The translations under genes and the position numbers were made by a program. Shown piece by piece: positions 30,643 to 38,866 of a DNA stretch of 46,106 bases (its first letter is position 1; each line of letters starts with the position of its first letter). The notes beneath the pieces were generated by a model, which was given only the letters and a program-made list of their open reading frames with translations, had not been told where the DNA came from and did no database searches. Source of the stretch: a virus; the IMG/VR virus record IMGVR_UViG_3300023179_000178, positions 1 through 46,106 of that record. The stretch is one strand, 5' to 3'.

Positions 30643-31536
30643 TTATGATAATTCAGGTGGTTCCACTTTAGTTTTAGACGGTATTACATCTGGTGTAATT
30701 TTGTTTGTGGGATTTACATCATCTCCTGTAGCAGGATCTCTAACTTTACCATCAAAAAATCCTTCAAACGATTCTGTATAACCAAATTCATCTCTATATG
30801 TAGCATCTTCTGGGGTTACTGATAATGTACCTCTAGCAGCTCTAGCAACGGTTTGTAGTTGTCTTGGATCTTGTAAATCTGCAACAGCAGCATTGTACAC
30901 ATCTGTGATTGCTGTGGTAATAAGCTCTTTGTTGACCATGGGTCCATAAAACATAGCTTTTATATCAAACGTAAGTGTCCAAATAATATCTCTGCGAGAA
31001 GTCCAATCATCTTCGTAGTTGTCTTGTAGTGCTACGGAGTTTAGTACAATAGCAATATCGTCTTTATACTCCATTTCAGGAATACTATTGATTGTTATAG
31101 TAAACGCCGGAGTAAACCAAGGAAGTATTTGTTCAATAATTTGATTGGCATCATTGATATATTTTGAAATTATGTTTAATTCCATACCTATCTTATATGG
31201 AACACCTTGATACTGTCTAATGACATCACTAGGAACACCAGTTATTGGAGCAGCATTTTTCTTTATGGTGTTTAGCTTGCGTTGTGAGTCATACTCGATG
31301 CTAGAAATTTGAAAACTCATGCGAGGTAGTTTAATAGCAAAGTTTCTGTTTAGCTCAGGATCTTCCAGTGTTCGCACCAAGTATCGTTCAGCAGGACCAT
31401 ACGCCAAAGGAACTTTCAATCGTTCAAGCTCTGTGCTGTTTTCTCCACGTTTAACAACGTAAATGTTGGCAAAAATAGCACCAAAACTAGCAACAATCTT
31501 TCTTAGTGTATTGTGATAGAAAGGTTGTCCAAACAC
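30643..31536 (-). CDS. 15: tail sheath stabiliser and completion protein gp15
   Basis: gp15 caps the tail end and joins it to the neck. The 297-aa product follows T4 gp15 (272 aa): start MFGQPFYHNTLRK...GAIFANIYV, then LPRMSFQI, GVPYKIGMELNIISKYINDANQIIEQILPWFTPAF and WTSRRDIIWTLTFDIKAMFYGP (read in parts). The C-terminus is Pro/Thr/Lys-rich. The start codon is GTG at 31536, with AGGA 9 bases upstream inside the gp14 end, so expression is probably coupled to gp14. Confidence 0.95.
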   Translation of the reverse strand: MFGQPFYHNTLRKIVASFGAIFANIYVVKRGENSTELERLKVPLAYGPAERYLVRTLEDPELNRNFAIKLPRMSFQISSIEYDSQRKLNTIKKNAAPITGVPSDVIRQYQGVPYKIGMELNIISKYINDANQIIEQILPWFTPAFTITINSIPEMEYKDDIAIVLNSVALQDNYEDDWTSRRDIIWTLTFDIKAMFYGPMVNKELITTAITDVYNAAVADLQDPRQLQTVARAARGTLSVTPEDATYRDEFGYTESFEGFFDGKVRDPATGDDVNPTNKITPDVIPSKTKVEPPELS

Positions 31537-31538
31537 GA

Positions 31539-32387
31539 TTATTCATCCTCTGAAAATGGGTTGTTCTCGGTAAAATCAATCACAACAAAATCTCGATTCT
31601 TGGCACCAAAATCATCTTGTATGTTTCCGGTGTTAATTGGTGCTGCTACATTAGCGGTAACGTTACTGACACTACCTTTAATTTGTCCTTCAGAGACACT
31701 AAAAGATTGAAAAAGATTTTTAACTTTTACTTGTGTTTCCGATAGTTGCATCACTACAGTAGCACGAGCAGTAGCCCCAATAGCAGATGGTCCTTGATAG
31801 ATAATTTCATCTTCTTGAAATGTGCCTGAAACATCACTAATATCTAAAATAAAAGTTTGAGAACCTTCATCAGCAATTTCGTCAATAACATCAATACCAG
31901 TATTAACTTCTTCGTCTTGAACTGCAAACTGCTCACATTGTAAATCGTAGGTGTAAAATTCTCCTAAATTATAAAATACAGAATCTTCTTTAACAAAACG
32001 TATTTCGTATAGTGCGTCAGCAATACTCAATGGTAAATAAATTAAATCGCCTTCACGAGGCCGTGATAGCTCTTTACCAAATATTTTGACAAAGCTGGAT
32101 CTGGAGATAGTAAGAGTAATTTGATTTTTGATCTCTAGTCCAAATTTCTTGAAAATATCACCATCTCCTTCAAATCCATCTACGTTCTTGATGTACACTT
32201 CGATGTGATGATAATCATCAAAGTGTGCTAGAGGATCTTCTCGAAATAGTGAATCTATCTTTTCGTTGGTTCTAGGGATATAAATGGCATTTATGGCATG
32301 AATTTTTATGACTTCTTCTACTAAGTCACTTACAAGACTCTGCTCTTGCGTTTGATGATACAAGTTAAAATATTTGTTGTTGGCCAC
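31539..32387 (-). CDS. 14: neck protein gp14
   Basis: A neck component linking head and tail. The 282-aa product has YFNLYHQTQEQSLVSDLVEEVIKIH..NAIYIPR near the start and FGLEIKNQITLTISRSSFVKIF, RPREGDLIYLPLS..LYEIRFV, typical of gp14. T4 gp14 is 256 aa; residues about 180-245 are an extra beta-rich insertion (TGTF..DEIIYQGPSAIGATARATVV) of the surface-repeat type also seen in gp13 here. The start is GTG at 32387 with SD GAGGTG 5 bases upstream. A late box CATAAATA precedes it. Confidence 0.95.
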   Translation of the reverse strand: MANNKYFNLYHQTQEQSLVSDLVEEVIKIHAINAIYIPRTNEKIDSLFREDPLAHFDDYHHIEVYIKNVDGFEGDGDIFKKFGLEIKNQITLTISRSSFVKIFGKELSRPREGDLIYLPLSIADALYEIRFVKEDSVFYNLGEFYTYDLQCEQFAVQDEEVNTGIDVIDEIADEGSQTFILDISDVSGTFQEDEIIYQGPSAIGATARATVVMQLSETQVKVKNLFQSFSVSEGQIKGSVSNVTANVAAPINTGNIQDDFGAKNRDFVVIDFTENNPFSEDE

Positions 32388-32406
32388 TTACTCACCTCTC
32401 TATGTG

Positions 32407-32414
32407 TATTTATG
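32407..32414 (-). promoter_or_regulatory. late promoter for gp14
   Basis: CATAAATA on the minus strand, 20 bases before the GTG start of gp14, in the gap after gp13. Confidence 0.65.
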
Positions 32415-32430
32415 ATATGTAATCCAAACA

Positions 32431-33672
32431 TTAGCCAACAAAAAAGTCTGGTGGTAACTCAAACTCTTTACGCACTCGCTCTCGCAAAGTTTCTAAATCG
32501 GCTTTGGCTTCATCATAAATTTGTTGTCCATTTAGTGTGACACCACCTGGTAGTGCTACTCCCGAGAACTTTTTAAGATTGGTTCCCCACTGTAGTTTAA
32601 TTAAATTATATGCATACTCTCTAACAAACTCGTCTGAGTAAATTTCAAGATATATGGAAGGATCTAGTGCTACCCACGCTTCTAGTATTATCCATTTTCC
32701 TACCAAAAAATCTTCAACGTCTAAGTACACACGATCTGTTTTTCTATTGAATCGTATACCCTTTGCACCACGAAACATAAATTCCCACATACCTATATAC
32801 CGTTGGTATATGTCATAGGTCACCAAATCAGTCGAGGCTAAATTAAACATATTGTTGAGCGCAAATTGATACTGAAAGTCAAACATTCCTCCTAAGTTTC
32901 CACCAATCGTAGATGATTCTTGTGGAATAATATTAGTGATAGATAGTGCTTTTCTTCCCACGTTAATGTATTTGTTATCACAATCACCAAGGAATACAGC
33001 AGCGTCAGTGTTTAAAATTTCTACTGTATCAGTTGTATTGTTAATCGTTACGGTTTCACCCTTTCGCAATCTATTGTCTGTTAAATGTTTTATTCTAATA
33101 ATTTTTCCATCAACACTTTTATCAAACACAGATGCCGTTGCACCACTTGTAACACCAGTTAAAATCGTTCCTCGTTCTAAGTTTGATGTATATGGTGTTT
33201 CTAATTCTATGGAAGAAGCAGTAACTTGATAGTGCAAATATGCTCGCTCAACACCATCAAAATGATAATCTCTAAAGTACATAAGAGCTTCATCTATGCG
33301 ATCTTCTATTTGATCTTCATCTACGTTTATGTCTATTACAGGAGCTCCTAATCTTCGCAAACACCAATGTATTAAATTTTTTCTACCTTCAAGTGCAGCT
33401 CCGCTAGGAACAATATCTGGAGGAGGTGGTGTATATGAATCAATTATATAATTTACTAATATAACATCTGTTTCTTCCATTTCTGTAGAAGCATTAAACA
33501 AAATGGTTTTGTCAGATATTGTGTAGTCATTATCTACACCAACGTTTTGCAAAACACCATTCAAGAACACTTGCTCACTGTTTGGACTAGGACTATTAGC
33601 CAATACATATGTTCGCAAATCGACTTTGTTAGGCTTTTCTCGACATACAAAAGATTGTGTATTTGTTGCCAT
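32431..33672 (-). CDS. 13: neck protein gp13, long form
   Basis: Head-completion neck protein. The core, about residues 95-413, carries NLIHWCLRRLGAPVIDINVDEDQIEDRIDEALMYFRDYHFDGVERAYL (read in parts) and YQRYIGMWEFMFRGAKGIRFNRKTDRVYLD, patterns of marine gp13. Two additions stand out. An N-terminal domain (residues 1-80, QVFLNGVLQNVGVDNDYTISDKTILFN) also occurs at the end of the fibre gene at 44677. A barrel-like insertion at about 165-215 (RGTILTGVTSGATASVF...LRKGETVTI) is the second. At 413 aa it is longer than T4 gp13 (309 aa). SD AGGA precedes the ATG. Confidence 0.9.
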   Translation of the reverse strand: MATNTQSFVCREKPNKVDLRTYVLANSPSPNSEQVFLNGVLQNVGVDNDYTISDKTILFNASTEMEETDVILVNYIIDSYTPPPPDIVPSGAALEGRKNLIHWCLRRLGAPVIDINVDEDQIEDRIDEALMYFRDYHFDGVERAYLHYQVTASSIELETPYTSNLERGTILTGVTSGATASVFDKSVDGKIIRIKHLTDNRLRKGETVTINNTTDTVEILNTDAAVFLGDCDNKYINVGRKALSITNIIPQESSTIGGNLGGMFDFQYQFALNNMFNLASTDLVTYDIYQRYIGMWEFMFRGAKGIRFNRKTDRVYLDVEDFLVGKWIILEAWVALDPSIYLEIYSDEFVREYAYNLIKLQWGTNLKKFSGVALPGGVTLNGQQIYDEAKADLETLRERVRKEFELPPDFFVG

Positions 33673-33681
33673 ATTCCTATC

Positions 33682-36312
33682 CTAGGTTTTAATTATGTAA
33701 TTTAAAATTAAGTAGTTGTGATTGCGAGTATTTGTGCTTGTGTATGTGTTGTCTATATTGCCGTCTGCTCCACCAGTTACTTTTCCAATGCTTCCAGAGG
33801 CAGCTACGTTAGTTGTTGAAAGTGTTTGTCCAGCAGCAGTTCCCGTGTGTATATGAGATCCACCAGTCACAGAACCATATACTGTATGTGCGTGTTGTCC
33901 TTCTGTGCCACCACCAATCCAGCCACTGACATCATGCCAGTGAGCACCTTCTGAACCTCCACCAATCCAACCGGAGACATCATGACTATGTTCGCCTGAT
34001 GTTGTTCCAGCACCGTTTGTGCCAAGATTTGGTACCGTAAAGCTATCGTTATAATTATTATTTCGGGATATTTCTGGATATCTATATGATTCGCCTGAAG
34101 ATCCATCGGCTTGCGCCGCTCTTACTGCATGACTATGTGCACCACCATAATTTGCACCTAAATCAAATGAGTGACCATGACCACCGCCGGTTCCTGTGTT
34201 CAAATCGAATGAGTGGCCGTGACCTCCTAAAGTATCAGTATACAAAGAAAATGAGTGTGTGTGACCTCCATCAGCATTTATTGTAAGAGAGGATGACCCG
34301 TGCGTATGCGCTATGTTTGTGCTTAGAGTTGTTCCGGAGCCCGTGGTGTTGTGATAGTGACCAGAGACCGTTACTGCATGATTGTGTTGTAAAGAACGAC
34401 TTGCTTCTGTGACACCATCATTACCACCTAATGTAGTATTAACTGTGCTGCCCATACCTACGATAGCTCGACTTCTTAAATCTGGTAGTGTAAACGTAGT
34501 AGCAGCACCAGCTTGATCTGTAGTTCCGGCTTGATATGCAGAACCTCCATAAGTATTACTGATAACCGCATGAAGTTGTCGATATGTGTAAGTGTTTACA
34601 GAACTACCATTACACAATAACCACCCAGATGGTGCAGAACCCCCCGCAAATGCAATAACACTTCCAGCAGGCGCACTAAATCCAGCACTTTGAAGATATG
34701 TGATAGTAGGTGAGTTAATATTTCCAGATGCATCAACAGACATTAATGCTGTTCCTGTACTGTCTTGTACTTCAAGCATATTGGCAGTTTGAGATGCAGA
34801 TTCTTTTAGTATAAGACCTTTACTAGATGCAGATGTTGTTTGTATGGTTTTTGTTCCAGTTATTGTTTGTGCTCCTGTGGTTACAACACCTCTTGCAGCA
34901 GCACTAGCGTCTGGTAAATTTAATGTGTGTGTAGAACCTGTACTAGAAATATTGAAATCTGTTCCTGTGGTTCCTGTAGCAATAGATTGTGCGCTAGAAG
35001 TTAAAGAATTAATAGAGGTAACTCTACTAGCAGTGGCTTTCCATATTGCGTTGCCTGTAGTAGTATCTTTAGTTAAAACGTGTTCATTAGTAGCAGAACT
35101 AACTTGAGTTAAATTGTTTATTGCACTTTGAGCAGAAGTGGCTCCAGTGCCACCCACAGAAATTTGTATTGTGCTGGCGTCCCAAGATCCTAAAGTAATA
35201 GCACCTTGCGGATTAATACTTAATACTGGAGTAAAAGAAATGTTTTGTAATTCTAAAAGATTTCCCGTTTGACTCGCCGCACCACGAATAATAACACCAA
35301 CACTGCTAGACAAGCTAGATTCAAAAGTTTTAGTACCAGTAAAAGTTTGATTTGATGTAGTAACTAATCCTCGTTTGCTATATGCAGCATCAGGAATATT
35401 AAAAGTATGAACACCATTAGCAGTAGATATATTAAAATCACTACCACTGGTTCCTGTGATCAAAGTTTGTGCAGAAGATTGAGAAGAATTTAACGATACT
35501 ATACCAATAGTTGGTAAGTTTTGATTTACCCAATTTGTTCCGTCGTATGTTAATACCTGACCTGTAGTGCTGCTTTGTAATGCAACATCAGTTAAATCGT
35601 TTAGTGTAGTTGGTATAAATGGTGAATTGGTAAGATCGTCATAACTTCCACTAAATGTGTTGTCTTGTAAATTGACCCATTTGGAACCATTATACTTTAA
35701 TACTTGTCCTGAAGTGGGAGTAGTAATAGTAACATCATCGTGCTCACTTATATTTCTATAAGGAGGCTCAGCTTCAATATCGGATATTCTGTTGTCCAGT
35801 CCGGATATTTCTTGTCCTAAAATTACATCAGAATCTTGTAAATTAGAGATGTTGCTTTCTGCGGTATCTAATCGATTGCCAAGTGTTGTTTGTACATTTG
35901 TTATTTGATTAGTAATATCAGTGGCAAAGTTAGCATTATTTCCCAATGCTTGAGCTAATTCGTTTAGTGTATCTAGAGTTCCAGGTGCGCTGTTGACCAA
36001 ATCTGCAATAGTATCGTCAACAAACTTTTTATTGGAAGCCTCGTTAGAAAAATTAGGAATTTCATTAACAATAACTCTTCGTCGCTTTTCATCAACGTGA
36101 AGATTTACTGTGGAAACTATTAACTCAATATCAGCTTGTGTTAGTGTAGTTTGATCCAATCTTTCAACATCAACAGAAGTTCCAGTAGCTGTTGGTGTTA
36201 TTCCAATAATCTTAAAGGTAGCTACACCATTTTCCAAAATGCCTAAAGACTCCAACTCAACTTTGAGTCTTTCTATATCAACATTTTGTTTTGTGGTGTT
36301 TATCAGTGTCAT
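33682..36312 (-). CDS. tail-collar fibre protein, His-rich tip (gp12/wac position)
   Basis: An 876-aa fibre immediately upstream of gp13, where T4 has genes 12 and wac. The N-terminal 100 residues include a conserved NKKFVDDTIADLV. A coiled-coil stretch runs about 110-190. Repeats with GQVLKYNGSKWVN and two ASQT.N-LEVQ modules follow. A Phage Tail Collar domain covers about 550-660 (AGSVIAFAGGSAPSGWLLCNG), ending in PDLRSRAIVGMG. After it come about eleven H-x-H pairs (HTH, HGH, HSH, HWH), resembling the iron-coordinating needle of T4 gp37. It ends NYLILNYIIKT. This is probably a short tail fibre or receptor-binding protein. Confidence 0.85.
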   Translation of the reverse strand: MTLINTTKQNVDIERLKVELESLGILENGVATFKIIGITPTATGTSVDVERLDQTTLTQADIELIVSTVNLHVDEKRRRVIVNEIPNFSNEASNKKFVDDTIADLVNSAPGTLDTLNELAQALGNNANFATDITNQITNVQTTLGNRLDTAESNISNLQDSDVILGQEISGLDNRISDIEAEPPYRNISEHDDVTITTPTSGQVLKYNGSKWVNLQDNTFSGSYDDLTNSPFIPTTLNDLTDVALQSSTTGQVLTYDGTNWVNQNLPTIGIVSLNSSQSSAQTLITGTSGSDFNISTANGVHTFNIPDAAYSKRGLVTTSNQTFTGTKTFESSLSSSVGVIIRGAASQTGNLLELQNISFTPVLSINPQGAITLGSWDASTIQISVGGTGATSAQSAINNLTQVSSATNEHVLTKDTTTGNAIWKATASRVTSINSLTSSAQSIATGTTGTDFNISSTGSTHTLNLPDASAAARGVVTTGAQTITGTKTIQTTSASSKGLILKESASQTANMLEVQDSTGTALMSVDASGNINSPTITYLQSAGFSAPAGSVIAFAGGSAPSGWLLCNGSSVNTYTYRQLHAVISNTYGGSAYQAGTTDQAGAATTFTLPDLRSRAIVGMGSTVNTTLGGNDGVTEASRSLQHNHAVTVSGHYHNTTGSGTTLSTNIAHTHGSSSLTINADGGHTHSFSLYTDTLGGHGHSFDLNTGTGGGHGHSFDLGANYGGAHSHAVRAAQADGSSGESYRYPEISRNNNYNDSFTVPNLGTNGAGTTSGEHSHDVSGWIGGGSEGAHWHDVSGWIGGGTEGQHAHTVYGSVTGGSHIHTGTAAGQTLSTTNVAASGSIGKVTGGADGNIDNTYTSTNTRNHNYLILNYIIKT

Positions 36313-36339
36313 GAGTGTAAATCCAAATATGCTATTAAG

Positions 36340-36347
36340 TATTTATT
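36340..36347 (-). promoter_or_regulatory. late-promoter-like box before the 876-aa fibre
   Basis: AATAAATA on the minus strand, 28 bases before the ATG, in the gap between the two collar fibres. Confidence 0.5.
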
Positions 36348-36368
36348 TACACTCGCACCTGCTAGTGC

Positions 36369-38321
36369 TTATGTCTTTATGATATAATTTACAATAAGAT
36401 AGTTATTGTTGTTTTTTGTGTTACTTGATATCGATTGATCGCTATTACCATCTACTCCTCCTGTTACTTTTCCTATTCTTCCTGTAGGAGTTTTGCTAGT
36501 TGCAGCTAAACTTTGTCCTGCTGCTGTTAAAGATATTGAAGATACTGTGTGAGTATGATCCATAGTAGCACTTGCGCCACCTGTGGCAAATGCATGAGTA
36601 TGATCAATATTTGTGCTGTTTATAGATATTCCTGTGGTGGAGGCCCATGTATAGTTGCCGGAATCATATGCGATTGCATACTGTCCTCCCGGAACATCAT
36701 AATCATAATCAACTCGTATTCCTGTCTGATTACCACTACCATCACCTAATCCTGGATTTGCATTAACCGTTTGTCTGTGTGCATGAGTAGGATCATAAAT
36801 TGTATGTCCGTGTGATGCATTAGAATTCATGGCATTGGTAGTACCAGAATGTGTATGTGCCAAATTTGTGTTGCTCAATGTTATAGAACCTGTTACTGCG
36901 GATGTTCCATGACTGTGTGCAATATCTACTGCTAATGTAGAACCTACACCAGACATATCATGATAATGGCCTGGAACAGTAACCGTATGTGAATGTGTTA
37001 AAGATCTGGATGCAGAATCATTACCATCATGAGCACCTAAACTATCTGAACTGCCTTTGCCAGTAGGAACTCTTCTACGCAGATCAGGAACTTTAAAATA
37101 TCCTACAGCTAAAGATCCTAAGTCACCATTACTATTGTAAGTTGTGCCTATTACGTTATACAAATTTTGATAATCGGTAATTAAATATGATTGACCATCG
37201 CACATCAACCATCCACTTGGTGCTACACTACCTCCGTAAGCAATAATAGCGCCTGGAAAAGATATTATGCCTTGTTGAATATTGGTTATAGTAGGCGAAA
37301 TTAAATTACCACTAGCATCAATACCGGCAATAATAGCACCGTTGTTGGCTTGTACTTCTAGTAAATTTGCTGTTTGACTTGCAGCAGCTTTAATAATAAT
37401 AGGTTTTGTTGTGCTAGTGTTGGCTTCTATAGTGTTAGAGTTTACAAATTCTGTTCCGTTGTGTACAACAAATTGCCCCTTGGTTGCTGTGCTGATGGTA
37501 ACATCACTCAAATCTGTTAGTGCAGTTGGTATTGTGGGGTTATTTGTTAAATCTGTATATGATCCGCTAGTAGCAACAGTTGCGAGCGATGGCTTACCAG
37601 TAAGATCTGCATAAGCTCCACTAAAAAGAGTTGGCTTATCGGAAAGATCATTATACGAACCACCAAACAAAGAAGGTTTATTTGTTAAATCTGTATATGA
37701 TCCGCTAGTAGCAACAGGTTTTAAAGAGCTTGAAATAGATGTGATTTGATTTTGTAAATTAATATCCGCATTTTCTCTAGTTGTTTGTTCTGTGGATAAT
37801 TGAGTAGATAGTGTAGTCGAAACTGTTTGATCACCTTGCTGAATGTTAGTTGCTAGTAATTGATCTGCTTGTTGTAATGATTGAACACTACTTTCTAAAC
37901 TTGTTATATCAGTTTCTAGTTGATTGATTTGTGTAGCGATGGTTGTAGCAAAATTAGAATCGTTGTTTAATGCTGTTGATAATTCCATTAAAGTATCAAG
38001 AGCAGCATTGGCATTTGGACCAATAATATCATCAATCTTATTATCAACAAACTCTTTGTTTGTAGCATCATATATTTCAGTTGCTTGTTCTTTTACTTGC
38101 AGTTTTCTTTTTTGTTGATCTTGATGTGTGCTTATTATGGATTCAGCTAGTGCAGTTTCTTGTGGACTTAGTGAATCAAAATTATCTGCATTAATAATTT
38201 CGCATTGAAACCCAGTTGCCGTAGGAGTAATAGACAATACTTTTAGAACACCTGATTGTTCTAAGTCTTGTTTTAGTTTAGCAATATCAATGCTAAGAGA
38301 GACACCTGAGATAATTGCCAT
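36369..38321 (-). CDS. tail-collar fibre protein, paralogue of the 876-aa fibre
   Basis: A 650-aa fibre with the same plan as its neighbour. The N-terminus is related (DIAKLKQDLEQSGVLKVLSITPTATG against DIERLKVELESLGILENGVATFKIIGITPTATG, read in parts). A long Gln/Thr-rich coiled coil spans about 130-190, followed by repeats of the SGSY.DLTNKPS type; a 39-bp stretch recurs exactly at 37541-37579 and 37679-37717. A Tail Collar domain is at about 355-455 (GWLMCDGQSY ... PDLRRRVPTG). A shorter set of H-x-H pairs and the end NYLIVNYIIKT follow, nearly identical to the neighbour's end. The two probably arose by duplication with divergence of the middle and tip. Confidence 0.85.
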   Translation of the reverse strand: MAIISGVSLSIDIAKLKQDLEQSGVLKVLSITPTATGFQCEIINADNFDSLSPQETALAESIISTHQDQQKRKLQVKEQATEIYDATNKEFVDNKIDDIIGPNANAALDTLMELSTALNNDSNFATTIATQINQLETDITSLESSVQSLQQADQLLATNIQQGDQTVSTTLSTQLSTEQTTRENADINLQNQITSISSSLKPVATSGSYTDLTNKPSLFGGSYNDLSDKPTLFSGAYADLTGKPSLATVATSGSYTDLTNNPTIPTALTDLSDVTISTATKGQFVVHNGTEFVNSNTIEANTSTTKPIIIKAAASQTANLLEVQANNGAIIAGIDASGNLISPTITNIQQGIISFPGAIIAYGGSVAPSGWLMCDGQSYLITDYQNLYNVIGTTYNSNGDLGSLAVGYFKVPDLRRRVPTGKGSSDSLGAHDGNDSASRSLTHSHTVTVPGHYHDMSGVGSTLAVDIAHSHGTSAVTGSITLSNTNLAHTHSGTTNAMNSNASHGHTIYDPTHAHRQTVNANPGLGDGSGNQTGIRVDYDYDVPGGQYAIAYDSGNYTWASTTGISINSTNIDHTHAFATGGASATMDHTHTVSSISLTAAGQSLAATSKTPTGRIGKVTGGVDGNSDQSISSNTKNNNNYLIVNYIIKT

Positions 38322-38335
38322 ATAACAAAAGCACC

Positions 38336-38818
38336 TTACTTATCGTCTTTTTTGGTCTTCTTTGGTGGCAACCGTCTCTCCCTTTCGTTAGAAAAAATTA
38401 TTATTAGATCCTTTAGTACAGAATGATTACTGATTCTGTCCATGTTTTCCAAGATTGATTTCATTTCTGTTAAAGCTATGAAACCAGATACAATACTTTC
38501 TATAGGAAAATCGAAGCCTACCAATAGATATTTATGCACAACATATGTCACTATTATGGTTGTGCAGTAAACAAATGTCTTTGCTATGGTTCTTGACATT
38601 GCCGAGCTGGTAATCGCAGCTTTTTCTTTTATGGAAGCCAATATTCCTGTGACTAAATCCACAAAGATTAAAAATAATACAGCAAAAATTACAGTGGCAA
38701 TAGGAGCTAAAAAGGACGCAATTAAAAGAACAATACTTTTAAAAAATCCACTAATAGTAAAGCTGTCCGACACAGACTGTGCGTACTGTTTTAGTATGCA
38801 GTAAAAGTGATGTGTCAT
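38336..38818 (-). CDS. holin of the phage_holin_4 type
   Basis: A 160-aa inner-membrane protein. Hydrophobic segments lie at about 24-40, 43-60 and 82-105. Between them DLVTGILASIKEKAAITSSAMSRTIAKT is the holin_4 (toxin-secretion/phage-lysis) family pattern, and GFIALTEMKSILENMDRI closes the domain. The charged tail (ERERRLPPKKTKK) would face the cytoplasm. It lies between fibre genes; no endolysin is visible in the window. T4 uses an unrelated holin (gpt). The SD lies in the loop of a small hairpin (38823-38839), a possible timing device. Confidence 0.8.
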   Translation of the reverse strand: MTHHFYCILKQYAQSVSDSFTISGFFKSIVLLIASFLAPIATVIFAVLFLIFVDLVTGILASIKEKAAITSSAMSRTIAKTFVYCTTIIVTYVVHKYLLVGFDFPIESIVSGFIALTEMKSILENMDRISNHSVLKDLIIIFSNERERRLPPKKTKKDDK

Positions 38819-38822
38819 AACC

Positions 38823-38839
38823 TAGATTCCTTAAATCTA
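38823..38839 (-). promoter_or_regulatory. hairpin presenting the holin SD
   Basis: On the minus strand TAGATT and AATCTA pair perfectly around the loop TAAGG, so that AAGGA, 9 bases from the holin ATG, lies in and next to the loop. The stem is short and AT-rich, so regulation is only a possibility. Confidence 0.4.
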
Positions 38840-38866
38840 ATTCACGTTACATCATTTTATAGTAAA

